A stretch of 64,000 bases of DNA, taken from assembly GCA_019636495.1 (NCBI GenBank), contig JAHBXL010000006.1:1-64000 (forward strand), given 5' to 3'. This DNA comes from Phycisphaeraceae bacterium (GTDB lineage Bacteria > Planctomycetota > Phycisphaerae > Phycisphaerales > UBA1924). The notes beneath the pieces are model-generated. The model ran no database searches and was not told the DNA's origin. It was given only the letters and a program-made list of their open reading frames with translations. How positions within the stretch are numbered: the stretch's first letter is position 1; each line of letters opens with the position of its first letter. This document shows, one piece after another, positions 8,186-15,940 of the stretch. The position numbers and the translations under genes are program-made.

Positions 8186-9037
8186 TCAGAGCAACCGAAC
8201 ATCCGTAAAGTACCCCATCGAGCACATCCGCACGTAGAAGTCGGTGAAGCCGACCCAGAACAGGCTCAGCCACGCCCACACCATGTGCTTGCGGTTCAGG
8301 CACGACACGCAGTCGTAGGCGGTGCGCTGCGCGCCGCCCGCGCCGAGGCAGTCCTTGCGGCCGCCGATCAGGTGCCGCAGCGAGTGGCACCCGAGCGTGT
8401 AGCCGCCCAGCAGAATCGGGTTGATTGTCAGGATAAGCGAGCCGATGCCGATGCCGAAGGTCCAGCCGCCATCGGCCGCGGCGAACTTGTACGCGATGAT
8501 CGCGTCGTATGACAGCACAAAGATGAACGCGATCGCGAGGTACAGGAAGTAGCGATGGATGTTCTGAATGATCAGCGGGAACTTGGCCTCGCCGCGGTAC
8601 TTCTTGCCGCGAAAACCCGGCTCACCGACCGCGCACGAGGGCGGATCGGCCCAGAAGGCCTTGTAGTACGCGCCGCGGTAGTAGTAGCAGGTGAATCGGA
8701 ACCCGCCGGGCGCCCAGAGTATGAGCAGCGCGGGCGAGAAGGGGATGAAACTCGGCCAAAGGCTCAGGAGCCAGGAGGGCGGGTCGCCAAACCAGGCGTG
8801 GCCGGTCGGCGGCTGGCCGGGCACGTTGAACAACTGCGGCGAGTAGAACGGCGAGAGGTAGTTCGCCCCGCCCGCGCTGAGGAAGAAGTGCTCCCCCTGA
8901 AGCGCGGCCCAGGTCGAATACACAATAAACGCCATGAATCCCGAGAAGACCGCCAGCGGCTGAAGCCACCAGGTATCTGTCCGCTGTGTCTGGGCCATGC
9001 CCCGCGGTTGCGGGAGGGGAATATCCGCTCGGCTCAT
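8186..9037 (-). CDS. sdhC: Succinate dehydrogenase cytochrome b-type membrane subunit
   Basis: A 283-residue membrane protein that heads the sdhCAB operon. Five hydrophobic helices can be drawn: WLQPLAVFSGFMAFIVYS, PALLILWAPGGF, YFLYLAIAFIFVLSYDAII, GIGIGSLILTINPILLGG and WAWLSLFWVGFTDFYV. Conserved-looking His in HRYFLYLA, GCHSLRHLIGG and near the N-terminus could ligate heme. Five helices in a single anchor suggest a type-B (diheme, one-subunit) enzyme like that of Bacillus or Wolinella rather than separate SdhC and SdhD, and no sdhD is present. The start is set at the MSRADIPLP methionine; the longer frame upstream lacks membrane-protein character. Confidence 0.8.
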   Translation of the reverse strand: MSRADIPLPQPRGMAQTQRTDTWWLQPLAVFSGFMAFIVYSTWAALQGEHFFLSAGGANYLSPFYSPQLFNVPGQPPTGHAWFGDPPSWLLSLWPSFIPFSPALLILWAPGGFRFTCYYYRGAYYKAFWADPPSCAVGEPGFRGKKYRGEAKFPLIIQNIHRYFLYLAIAFIFVLSYDAIIAYKFAAADGGWTFGIGIGSLILTINPILLGGYTLGCHSLRHLIGGRKDCLGAGGAQRTAYDCVSCLNRKHMVWAWLSLFWVGFTDFYVRMCSMGYFTDVRLL

Positions 9038-9250
9038 CGAATCGCTCCGGTTTCCGGCCGCAGCCCGGCCAGATGACTTCGCAGGGGTGACAGCGTAGGA
9101 CGCAAAACGGGGGCAGCATACCGCCATGGGCCTGCGCAGGGCATGCCCGATCCTCGCGTGGTATTCCCTCGGTTCTGCTGTTTTTCGGTCGCGAAGAACG
9201 CCTGCCGCGGCGGTCGCTCGCACGCGGCGACGGCGCGGGCCGGCCTGAAG

Positions 9251-9466
9251 TCATTGGGCGCGGTCGGCGGGCTTGTCGGACGGTTCGGTCGGCCCGGGCT
9301 TCTGCCCTTCGACGGTCAGCGTCACGCGCCGCTCGCGCTGCTTGCGCTTGAATCGCGAACTCAGGAACGGGATCGGCAGCACGCCGCGGAGCAAGTACGC
9401 CGCGGCGAAAAGCGCAATCGCGCTCGCGACCCAGAACTCCCAGTCGTGGATCGGGAACGCGGGCAT
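9251..9466 (-). CDS. Small FeoB-associated membrane protein
   Basis: A 71-residue protein whose start codon overlaps the feoB stop (TGATG), so the two are translationally coupled. It has one membrane helix (WEFWVASAIALFAAAYLLRG) followed by a basic stretch (SSRFKRKQRERR) and a Pro-rich acidic tail. It occupies the position of the FeoB-associated Cys-rich membrane proteins found after feoB in many bacteria, but has no cysteine. It is probably an accessory of the ferrous-iron transporter; that is inferred from position only. Confidence 0.65.
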   Translation of the reverse strand: MPAFPIHDWEFWVASAIALFAAAYLLRGVLPIPFLSSRFKRKQRERRVTLTVEGQKPGPTEPSDKPADRAQ

Positions 9467-11706
9467 CAGGCCAGCACCTGGAAGACCACCATCGCCGCGA
9501 GGTACGCGATGCCGCACATCCACACCAGTTGCAGCCCGGCCCACTTCCACGAGCCGCTCTCGCGCGCGGTGACGGCAAGCGTCGGCAGGCACTGCATCGC
9601 CAGCACGTAGTAGATGAGCAGCGACCACGCGGTGGCGCGGGTGAAGACGGGCGTGACACCATCATCGCGCTTTGCGGTGGCAACCTGCTGAAGCACGCCC
9701 GCATCCTCGGCATCATCGGAGCCGGCGACAACGACGGCCATGGTGGAGACGAAGACCTCGCGCGCGGCGAAACTCGACAGCACACCGATCGAGAGTTGCC
9801 AGTCGTACCCCAGCGGCTCAAACACCGGCTGGATGAACTTGCCGAGGCGACCCGCGAAGGAGTTCGCGGCCTGGTGGCGGGCTTCGATGTGATCGGCCTT
9901 CTCACGAAGCTCATCAGGAGCACTGAACGGCGAGATGCCGCCGCCCGGCGCGAATTTGACAAGCTCGTCTGCTGGAATGTCTGGGTAAGGATTCTCCGGA
10001 TCCCCGCTGTAGTGGGCATCCAAGCTTGTGGCAGAGGCTTGAATCTTGGCCACCTCCGCCGGCGGCTCCACCTTCGGATAACTGCTCAGCCACCACAGCG
10101 CAATGCAGATCATCAGGATGTTGGTGCCCGCGTTCTTCAGGAAGACCCAGCCGCGGTGATACGTCGTGATGAGCGCGGTGCGGATGCTCGGCAGTTTGTA
10201 ACTGGGCAGTTCCATCACCATCGGGCGGCCCTTGCCCCGCAGGATCGTCCGCCGCGCGATCAGTGCACTGAACACCGCCGCGGCGATGCCAAGGGCGTAG
10301 CAGCCGACAAACGCGAGCGCGGCCATCGCGGGCTGGCCTGCGAACAACAACCCCGTCAGCAGCACATACACCGGCAACCGCGCTGAGCACGTCACAAACG
10401 GCGCAACCAGAATCGTCGCCAGCCGTTCCTTGCGATCCGGGATCGCCCGCGTCGCCATGATCCCCGGCAGCGCGCACGCGTGGCTCGACAGCAGCGGCAC
10501 AAACGCGTGCCCCGGCAGGCCGAAGGGCCGCAGCACGCGGTCCATCAGCAGCGCGGCCCGCGCCAAGTACCCCGTGTCCTCCAGCAGCGAGATCAGGAAG
10601 AACAAGAGGCAGATCTGCGGCAGAAAGATCACCGTCGCGCCCACTCCCGCGATCACGCCATCGGTCAACAGATCAACAAGGATGCTGTCCTTCGGCAGCA
10701 CCTCGTGCAGCGTGCCGGTGGTCCAGCCGAAGATCCCATCGATCCAGTCCATCGGGTACGCCGCGAGGGAGAACAGCGACCAGAAAAGCCCGGTCATGAC
10801 CGCCGCGAACACGAGGACGCCGAGGACCGGGTGCATCAGCACGCGGTCGATCTTGTCCGTCGTCGCCTCGCTCGCACTCGTGTCCGTCCGCGCATACGGC
10901 GCGCCGCACTCGGGGCACTTGCCCTTGCGGTCGGCGAGTGTCGAGACGTCGTACCCGCATTTCTTACACCGCCCGACATTCTCCGCCGCGGCGAGCGCAA
11001 AGACCTCTTCCGCCCACACCCGCAGCGCGGTCGAGCCGCCTGCCGCCCCCCCTCCCAAGACCGACCCCGCCGCCGCGGCCTTGGGGCCCTCGCCCGGCAC
11101 CGGCCGCACAGGTGTCGGGATTCGCGCCTCGCGGATACCCATGCGCACCTGATCGATCCCCTCGCCGGTGCGCGCGTTGGTCATCACCACGCCGCAGCCG
11201 AGCGCCTCGCTCAGTTTGTGCGCATCGATCGTCAGCCCCTGCCGCTGCGCCAGGTCGATCATGTTCACCACGACCAGCGTCGGCAATCGCCGCCGGATCA
11301 CCTCGCCGACCATCATCAGGTTCCGCGCCAGGTTCGTCGCATCGACGACGATCACGCACACCTCCGGCACGCCGATGGCGTGGCCGCGCGGCGCGAGTTG
11401 CCCGGCGAGCACGTCGCGCACGATACGCGATTCGAGCGCATCGAGTTCGATCGAGTAGACGCCGGGCAGGTCGATCAGGTCGCCATCGCGCCCGCCCTCG
11501 ATGCCCGCCCGCACCCGCGCGATCCGTGCTTCCAGCGTCGTCCCCGCGAAGTTGCTGGTCTTGTGGTTCAAACCGCTGATGCGGTTGAACAGCGTCGTCT
11601 TCCCCGTGTTGGGGTTGCCCACCAGCGCGATGATGCGTGCATCGCTCTCCGGCGCGGGCGCTCCGCCGATGGCCGGAGCGGGGTTTGTCGAAGCGGGTAT
11701 TGCCAT
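9466..11706 (-). CDS. feoB: Ferrous iron transport protein B with inserted zinc ribbon
   Basis: A 746-residue Fe(II) transporter. The G-protein domain shows GNPNTGKTTLFN (G1), the T of G2 in SNFAGTT, DLPGVYS (G3) and NMIDLAQ (G4), followed by the regulatory helical part. The membrane domain starts near residue 310 with MHPVLGVLVFAAVMTGLFWSL and keeps the two Gate regions typified by SCHACALPGIM-like (here SSHACALPGIMATR) and FAAREVFVSTMAV. Between the G domain and the membrane domain sits an extra CKKCGYDVSTL...CPECGAPY zinc ribbon (roughly residues 275-300), absent from ordinary FeoB. It is in an operon with feoA upstream and a small membrane protein overlapping its end. The start is the MAIPAST methionine; the frame upstream is Arg/Ser-rich and unlike coding sequence. 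Confidence 0.93.
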   Translation of the reverse strand: MAIPASTNPAPAIGGAPAPESDARIIALVGNPNTGKTTLFNRISGLNHKTSNFAGTTLEARIARVRAGIEGGRDGDLIDLPGVYSIELDALESRIVRDVLAGQLAPRGHAIGVPEVCVIVVDATNLARNLMMVGEVIRRRLPTLVVVNMIDLAQRQGLTIDAHKLSEALGCGVVMTNARTGEGIDQVRMGIREARIPTPVRPVPGEGPKAAAAGSVLGGGAAGGSTALRVWAEEVFALAAAENVGRCKKCGYDVSTLADRKGKCPECGAPYARTDTSASEATTDKIDRVLMHPVLGVLVFAAVMTGLFWSLFSLAAYPMDWIDGIFGWTTGTLHEVLPKDSILVDLLTDGVIAGVGATVIFLPQICLLFFLISLLEDTGYLARAALLMDRVLRPFGLPGHAFVPLLSSHACALPGIMATRAIPDRKERLATILVAPFVTCSARLPVYVLLTGLLFAGQPAMAALAFVGCYALGIAAAVFSALIARRTILRGKGRPMVMELPSYKLPSIRTALITTYHRGWVFLKNAGTNILMICIALWWLSSYPKVEPPAEVAKIQASATSLDAHYSGDPENPYPDIPADELVKFAPGGGISPFSAPDELREKADHIEARHQAANSFAGRLGKFIQPVFEPLGYDWQLSIGVLSSFAAREVFVSTMAVVVAGSDDAEDAGVLQQVATAKRDDGVTPVFTRATAWSLLIYYVLAMQCLPTLAVTARESGSWKWAGLQLVWMCGIAYLAAMVVFQVLA

Positions 11707-11758
11707 GGATCGCCGTTCGGCCGATGCAACCGCCGGTGCAGCGCCCGGCCGCGCCCGT

Positions 11759-12079
11759 TCACGCGATGATCGAGACGAAGATGCGCTGCGCCATCTCGCG
11801 CGACAGGCCGATGCGGCACCCGCCCGCCCGGTGGCACTTGCAGTCCGCGCCATCAACGCCGGTGACGGTAACGACGAACGGCTCGCCCGTCCGCGCGACG
11901 GTCAGCAGGGCGCATTCGCACATGCCCATGGCACGCAGCAGCGCGGCATCATCGGTCGGCATCCGTGCCTCACGGACCACCGCCCGCTGGCCGCGGGCAA
12001 GCGTGGACAGCGCAACCGCCGGACCAGCCGGCGAAGCCTGCGTGTGCGATTCGGGCGATTCGAGTGTGCCGGTGGTCAT
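11759..12079 (-). CDS. feoA: FeoA-domain protein with a Cys-rich loop
   Basis: A 106-residue protein with an SH3-like FeoA domain: STLARGQRAVVREARM, LLRAMGMCECALLTVARTGEPFVVTV and IGLSREMAQRIFVSIIA follow the family's order of hydrophilic loop, central L..MG motif and terminal strand. FeoA binds and regulates FeoB. Here the loop before the last strand carries CKCHRAGGC in addition to the MCEC earlier, giving five Cys and one His that ordinary FeoA lacks; a metal- or redox-sensing site is possible but unproven. It lies 52 bp upstream of feoB on the same strand. The start may be 12079 or 12097. Confidence 0.85.
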   Translation of the reverse strand: MTTGTLESPESHTQASPAGPAVALSTLARGQRAVVREARMPTDDAALLRAMGMCECALLTVARTGEPFVVTVTGVDGADCKCHRAGGCRIGLSREMAQRIFVSIIA

Positions 12080-12352
12080 GGGAAGAGGGGAGCCCAACGA
12101 GCAAAGCGCACGGTCAGACCGCAGGAACTGAGCAGGAGCGTAGCGTCGTTGAGACTGATTCGCAACGGGCGGCCAATCGCTGTTTTACGGATAGCAGTGT
12201 CGAGAATAGCGGCCTGGCGACTTTCGGGTGTACCCACAGGTCAAAAAGGACACATCCCCTTGCAGCACTCGCGGGGCATGGACCCCGGGGCGGCAAGGGG
12301 ATGTGGGAGGCCCGATCTCGGACGCGAGTTCAGGCGATCGGCCTCGCGAGGA

Positions 12353-12862
12353 TCACTGGCGGACGAGGGTGCCGCTCATGGAGCCGACGGTGATGACCGC
12401 GCCGGCGCGAAGTTTGGGGAAATCGGCCGGGATCGGTGCCTCGTTGGGGTTGTCCGGCGTGGGGCGGAGTTCGAGTTTGCCTGTCCCCAAACCATCGGCC
12501 GTGATGGTCCCGACGAGGCGGCCATCGGCGCGGACTTCGAACTGCTCGCCTGGCTGGGCGAACTTGATCTCGATGTCGAACCGCTGCCGCTGGGCGCGTC
12601 CGTTGCGATTGCGCTCTTGGTAGCGGGCGCGGGCGACGGTGCCATCGCCATCGCGCATCCGGGCGACAAACCGCAGTTCCTGCACGTTGTTCTGCGAGGC
12701 CTGACCGCTCGAACTGCCGCTGGTGGCTGCCGCGGGACGGCGGTCGTCGTTGCGGGTGTCGTCCGATCCGCGGCCGCGATCGGGCCGCGCCGAGGCAGGC
12801 TGCGCAACAACAAGCATCGCCAAGGCAAACAGGCACAGGACCGAGCAAATCCGAAGTTGCAT
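12353..12862 (-). CDS. Small secreted hypothetical protein
   Basis: A 169-residue protein with a clear signal peptide (MQLRICSVLCLFALAMLVVA, cleavage after AQPASA). It is followed by a polar, RD-rich linker and a C-terminal beta-rich domain of about 105 residues (ELRFVARMRDGDGTVARARY ... GAVITVGSMSGTLV). It is preceded by an excellent ribosome binding site, AAGGAG seven bases before the ATG at 12862, rare in this window and a sign that it is well expressed. The family is not recognised. It sits alone, with the candidate RNA region behind it and the feo operon downstream on the same strand. Confidence 0.7.
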   Translation of the reverse strand: MQLRICSVLCLFALAMLVVAQPASARPDRGRGSDDTRNDDRRPAAATSGSSSGQASQNNVQELRFVARMRDGDGTVARARYQERNRNGRAQRQRFDIEIKFAQPGEQFEVRADGRLVGTITADGLGTGKLELRPTPDNPNEAPIPADFPKLRAGAVITVGSMSGTLVRQ

Positions 12863-13170
12863 GAAGGTCTCCTTGGAAGGCCCCCCGCCATGGGCAGCGA
12901 CATGGCCCGGCTGGTGGCCGACGACATCAGTGAAAGCAAGGGCCGTGCCGCGGCGAGCATGGCCCGGGGTATGCGCCAGGGGGCCTGCACGACGATTCGC
13001 AGGTCTCCGGCCGGCCGACTTCAGCCGCCGATGGCGACGAGCCGCCGCCGAGGGTTTGCTCGGTTTCCTGCCGATCAAGAGGTGGTTCGGCCTTCCGGCG
13101 GGGGCTTTCGACCCGGCCGACGTTGGCCGGAGGGCTGAAGCGACAGGCTCCGGCAAGGGGCTGCAAGTGC
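12863..13170. other. No gene seen; leader of the small secreted protein and spacer
   Basis: About 300 bases without a credible open frame. The first 20 bases form the ribosome binding site of the secreted protein at 12862. The rest is GC-rich sequence with no clear motif until the putative promoter of the candidate RNA at 13180-13208. Confidence 0.4.
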
Positions 13171-13179
13171 AGTTTTATC

Positions 13180-13208
13180 TTGCATCTGGCAGAACCGCGT
13201 GATATGTT
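13180..13208 (+). promoter_or_regulatory. Weak sigma70-like promoter for the candidate RNA
   Basis: TTGCAT (13180-13185) and TATGTT (13203-13208) are separated by 17 bases on the plus strand. The match is moderate (3/6 and 4/6). It would start a transcript near 13215 that runs through five hairpins to the terminator at 13620-13653. No protein gene lies on this strand here. Confidence 0.3.
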
Positions 13209-13214
13209 TCACGT

Positions 13215-13653
13215 ACCTGTTTCGGGGATTGAGAGAGACACAATCCCGACAAGTCGTTTTCTATCCGTCCGCCGCGGCGAAATGGAGCGGTGTGGCGGTT
13301 CTCGCGCGGGCGATCAGCCCTTGCGAGAGCAGGTTTGGATGCGCCCAGGACGGGTGTATTGCGTGAGCCCAGGAGGGGCGATGGTTGTGTTGCGCGCAGG
13401 CAGTGCCTTCGGCACTGCCGCTTCAGGCGAAGGGGAAGGGGCGATACTCTCTCTCGCCGGGGTGGCGAAAGCCCCCCGGCGGGAATCTCAGACCGAAGCG
13501 GGCTGATTTTTGCGGGTTTTCCTTTGGGTTTCTGTTGATTCTCCCCGCTTATCGGGTATTCTTCAGGCGTCTTCCCTTGCCGGAAGACGCGCCCACAACG
13601 CGACAGAGAGAGGCAGTCACAGGCCAGCCAACAGGCTGGCCTGCGGCTTTTTT
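13215..13653 (+). ncRNA. Candidate structured noncoding RNA
   Basis: A gene-free stretch carries a series of strong plus-strand hairpins. One, at 13223-13249, pairs GGGATTG with CAATCCC. Another, at 13399-13419, pairs GGCAGTGCC with GGCACTGCC around TTC. A third, at 13455-13481, pairs CGCCGGGG with CCCCGGCG, and its inner GGC and GCC close a GAAA tetraloop. A fourth, at 13567-13590, pairs GCGTCTTCC with GGAAGACGC. The last is the terminator at 13620-13653. The convergent neighbour (glucokinase) ends just beyond, so the terminator belongs to a plus-strand transcript. No protein-coding gene is upstream on that strand. It does not match RNase P, tmRNA, SRP RNA or common riboswitches that I could check by eye. 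The evidence is structural only. Confidence 0.45.
13620..13653 (+). terminator. Rho-independent terminator
   Basis: A perfect 10-bp stem (CAGGCCAGCC with GGCTGGCCTG, loop AACA), followed four bases later by six T. This is the clearest intrinsic terminator in the window. It is oriented to end a plus-strand transcript, yet no plus-strand protein gene precedes it. Confidence 0.85.
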
Positions 13654-13687
13654 GTCGTGTGCCGGCTTTCGATCGCGGAGTCGTCGT

Positions 13688-14653
13688 TCAGCGCTTGAAG
13701 GACTCGCCGGCCAGCAGGGCCGCACCGAGCAGACCGGCATCATCCTCCAGCGCGCTGGCCACGACCTGCACCGCCTGACATCGCTCCGGGAATGCGTATT
13801 CCCGCGCGGCCTTGCGGATCTTCTTCACCCACACCTCGCCCAATGCCTCGGTCAGTCCGCCGCCGATCACCACCTTGGGGATCGAGAGCAGCGTGACCAC
13901 GTTCGCGACCGCGATGCCCAGAAAGAGCGCGGCCTCGTCGAGAACCTCGGAGACAAGTTTGTCCCCATCCGCATACGCCGCGGCGATCATCTTCGACTTG
14001 ATCTGCGACAGATCGCCGCCGGTCAACTGCGAGATCACGGACTTTCGGTTGGCGCGGATCAGCGAGACGATGCGGTCGGCAATCGCCGTGCGCGAGCAGG
14101 TCTGCTCGAGGCTCCGCCGGCCGAGGGGCGCGTTGGGGATGAAGGTCGTGTGGCCGATCTCGCCCGCAGTGAAGAACCCACCGGCAAACAGGTGGTTGTT
14201 CAGCACCAGCCCGCCGCCGATGCCCGTCCCGACCCAAACGCCCAGGATGTCCCGATCGCCCTTGGCGGCCCCGGCCTTCCACTCGCCATAGACCGCGACG
14301 TTCACATCGTTATCGACGAGCACGGGCACCTTGAGTTTGGTCTGCAGGATGCGCGCCAGCGGGACGTTGTTCCAGCGCAGGTTGACGGCCTCGAGCACGA
14401 CGCCGGAGGCCGGATCGATCGCGCCCGGCGCGCCGATGCCCACGCCGCCGAGTTGCGAGACCGCGATGCCCGCCTGCTCGCACGCGCCCTGCACGCCCTC
14501 GACCACTCGCGCGATGATGCTCGCCTGACCCTTCTCGGCCATGGTCTTCTTGCGGGCGCGGCCGACGATCTGGTTGTTCGGCGCGACCACGCCGATCTGC
14601 ATGTTCGTGCCGCCGAGGTCGATGCCGACAAATGGCTTGGGGCGAATGGGCAT
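13688..14653 (-). CDS. ROK-family glucokinase
   Basis: A 321-residue sugar kinase of the ROK family, expected to phosphorylate glucose with ATP in the cytoplasm. Visible motifs: FVGIDLGGTN (phosphate loop, residues 8-17), GIGAPGAID, VDNDVNVAVYGEW with the catalytic Asp, and GVWVGTGIGGGLVL. The usual ROK zinc site (CxCGxxGCxE after GEIGH) is missing: the sequence reads GEIGHTTFIPNAPLGRRSLE with only one later Cys. The start is the ATG at 14653; the leader ahead of it has no Shine-Dalgarno, its place being taken by five copies of a heptamer repeat. A gene of unknown function ends 101 bp upstream on the same strand. Confidence 0.85.
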   Translation of the reverse strand: MPIRPKPFVGIDLGGTNMQIGVVAPNNQIVGRARKKTMAEKGQASIIARVVEGVQGACEQAGIAVSQLGGVGIGAPGAIDPASGVVLEAVNLRWNNVPLARILQTKLKVPVLVDNDVNVAVYGEWKAGAAKGDRDILGVWVGTGIGGGLVLNNHLFAGGFFTAGEIGHTTFIPNAPLGRRSLEQTCSRTAIADRIVSLIRANRKSVISQLTGGDLSQIKSKMIAAAYADGDKLVSEVLDEAALFLGIAVANVVTLLSIPKVVIGGGLTEALGEVWVKKIRKAAREYAFPERCQAVQVVASALEDDAGLLGAALLAGESFKR

Positions 14654-14659
14654 GGGCGG

Positions 14660-14694
14660 AAGTGGGAAGTGGGAAGTGGGAAGTGGGAAGTGAG
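14660..14694 (-). repeat. Heptamer tandem repeat in the glucokinase leader
   Basis: Five direct copies of CCCACTT (read on the gene strand; the last is CTCACTT) occupy positions -7 to -41 relative to the glucokinase start. They replace any recognisable ribosome binding site. The same CCCAC(A/T)T heptamer class forms a longer array upstream of purE at 18699-18761. Confidence 0.9.
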
Positions 14695-14753
14695 CGAACA
14701 ATGTTATCGGCGCGCGCTGCGGCCGCGCCAAGGCATTCCGTCCATCTGCCGGC

Positions 14754-15200
14754 TCAGTCCACGCCGTTCTCGACAAGAACTGGCACGTCGTACACGCCCC
14801 CGGGCAGACCGATCGCCGCGAGCAGCGGTGTATGCGCGTACACGAGCGCGGCCCGCCGATCGCCATTGGCGCGAAGGCACATCGCCAGCACGCCGGGAAG
14901 ATCGATGTGCAGCAGGCCGCGGGGTTCATCTCGCACGATTTCGGGCGCGGCCGCAGCGAGCGGCAACGCGTGCTCGGCGCGGTCGCCGCGGGCGGAAATC
15001 ATCACCAGCACGGCCCGCGGCGGGTCAAGGTCGATGAACAACTCCGCCGCGGTGAGTTCGGCGGAGCGCCCGTTGACGATCGCCGGCGCATAGGCGCGCA
15101 GCGCATCGGGGCTGATCCGCCAGCGGACCCCGCGCACGCGGCACGCCCCGGCAACCTGCCGCGCCGGGCCGCTGTCCGCGATGGTCGCCTGTCGGGTCAT
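14754..15200 (-). CDS. Hypothetical protein
   Basis: A 148-residue protein of unknown function. It is soluble and has no signal peptide or membrane segment. Its sequence alternates short hydrophobic strands (ELFIDLDPPRAVLVMIS, GVLAMCLRANGDRRAALVY) and helices, which is compatible with a small alpha/beta domain; no catalytic motif was recognised. It has two segments that look like strand-turn-strand pairs around residues 50-75 and 100-130. It lies between the glucokinase (101 bp downstream) and the GbsR regulator (24 bp upstream), all on the same strand, so it is probably co-transcribed with the regulator. Confidence 0.6.
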   Translation of the reverse strand: MTRQATIADSGPARQVAGACRVRGVRWRISPDALRAYAPAIVNGRSAELTAAELFIDLDPPRAVLVMISARGDRAEHALPLAAAAPEIVRDEPRGLLHIDLPGVLAMCLRANGDRRAALVYAHTPLLAAIGLPGGVYDVPVLVENGVD

Positions 15201-15224
15201 GCGTGCTCGCGTTCCTTCGGCCTG

Positions 15225-15842
15225 TCAGATGATCTTGCTGAGCATGTTCGCGGCCAGGCGCAGGCCCTTGCCATCGGACCCGACGAACCGCTCGCCGAGT
15301 CGGTCAACGGTCTGCACAAGTTCGAGGAGCGAGTCGATGCGGTCGTTGAGTTGCCGCACCTCGGCCGCGGTCACGGGTTTGCGGGCATCGGCGGGCGCGG
15401 GCTCATCGTCGGAGGCCAGACGCAGGGGCGCGCCGGCCGGCTGCTCGGTGCGGTTGTCGGTCGCATCGCGGAGTTCGTGCAGCGTCGCGAGCAGCGGCAG
15501 CACCTCGCGCCGCAGCCGCTCGCGCATGACCTTGCGGGAGAGCGCCCACACATCCTGCTCGGCGATGAAGTACTCCTTCCGGTCGCCGCGCTTGTGGGCC
15601 CGGGAGACCAGTCCCCACTCGGCCAGCGCGCGGAGCGACATCGAGGCGTTGCCGCGGCTGATCCGCAGGCGGTCCATCACATCGTCGGTGTTGAGCGGCT
15701 GCGCGGTGATGTAGAGCAGCGCGTAGACCTCGGCCATGGTGCGTGAGACACCCCACGCCGCGCCCATCTGGCCCCACGCCGCGATGAAGCGGTCCTGCAC
15801 CTGCACCAACTGCCGCCGCGAGATGGTCTCGTGCCTGCCCAT
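15225..15842 (-). CDS. GbsR/MarR-family transcriptional regulator
   Basis: A 205-residue regulator with a winged helix-turn-helix. Residues 28-75 (TMAEVYALLYITAQPL, DVMDRLRISRGNASMSLRAL) contain the recognition region, and KRGDRKEYFIAEQ is the wing. The C-terminal half is a long helical dimerisation region ending in coiled-coil-like heptads (LNDRIDSLLELVQTVDRL). GbsR/MarR proteins are repressors of osmoprotectant or transport genes; the target here cannot be told. The nearest neighbours on the strand are a hypothetical gene and glucokinase downstream and a UbiA prenyltransferase 98 bp upstream. Confidence 0.8.
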   Translation of the reverse strand: MGRHETISRRQLVQVQDRFIAAWGQMGAAWGVSRTMAEVYALLYITAQPLNTDDVMDRLRISRGNASMSLRALAEWGLVSRAHKRGDRKEYFIAEQDVWALSRKVMRERLRREVLPLLATLHELRDATDNRTEQPAGAPLRLASDDEPAPADARKPVTAAEVRQLNDRIDSLLELVQTVDRLGERFVGSDGKGLRLAANMLSKII

Positions 15843-15940
15843 CGCCCAAGGCTACGGCGCGGGCGTTTTGTGGGCAACTGGATTTTCAATAATCCGTGAA
15901 AGAAGGCCCCTGCCGGACTCCGAACGGCCGCCTCGCATCG

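Noticed and set aside
8186..9223. Longer N-terminus for SdhC starting at 9223
   Set aside because: The extra 62 residues are Arg-rich and lack hydrophobic or conserved segments; MSRAD at 9037 is better.
13441..13510. TPP, glycine or cobalamin riboswitch
   Set aside because: The conserved boxes of these families are absent, and no relevant gene follows on the plus strand.
13385..15037. Plus-strand protein gene through the candidate RNA region
   Set aside because: The frame passes antisense through the glucokinase and has no motif; the region is better explained by RNA structure.
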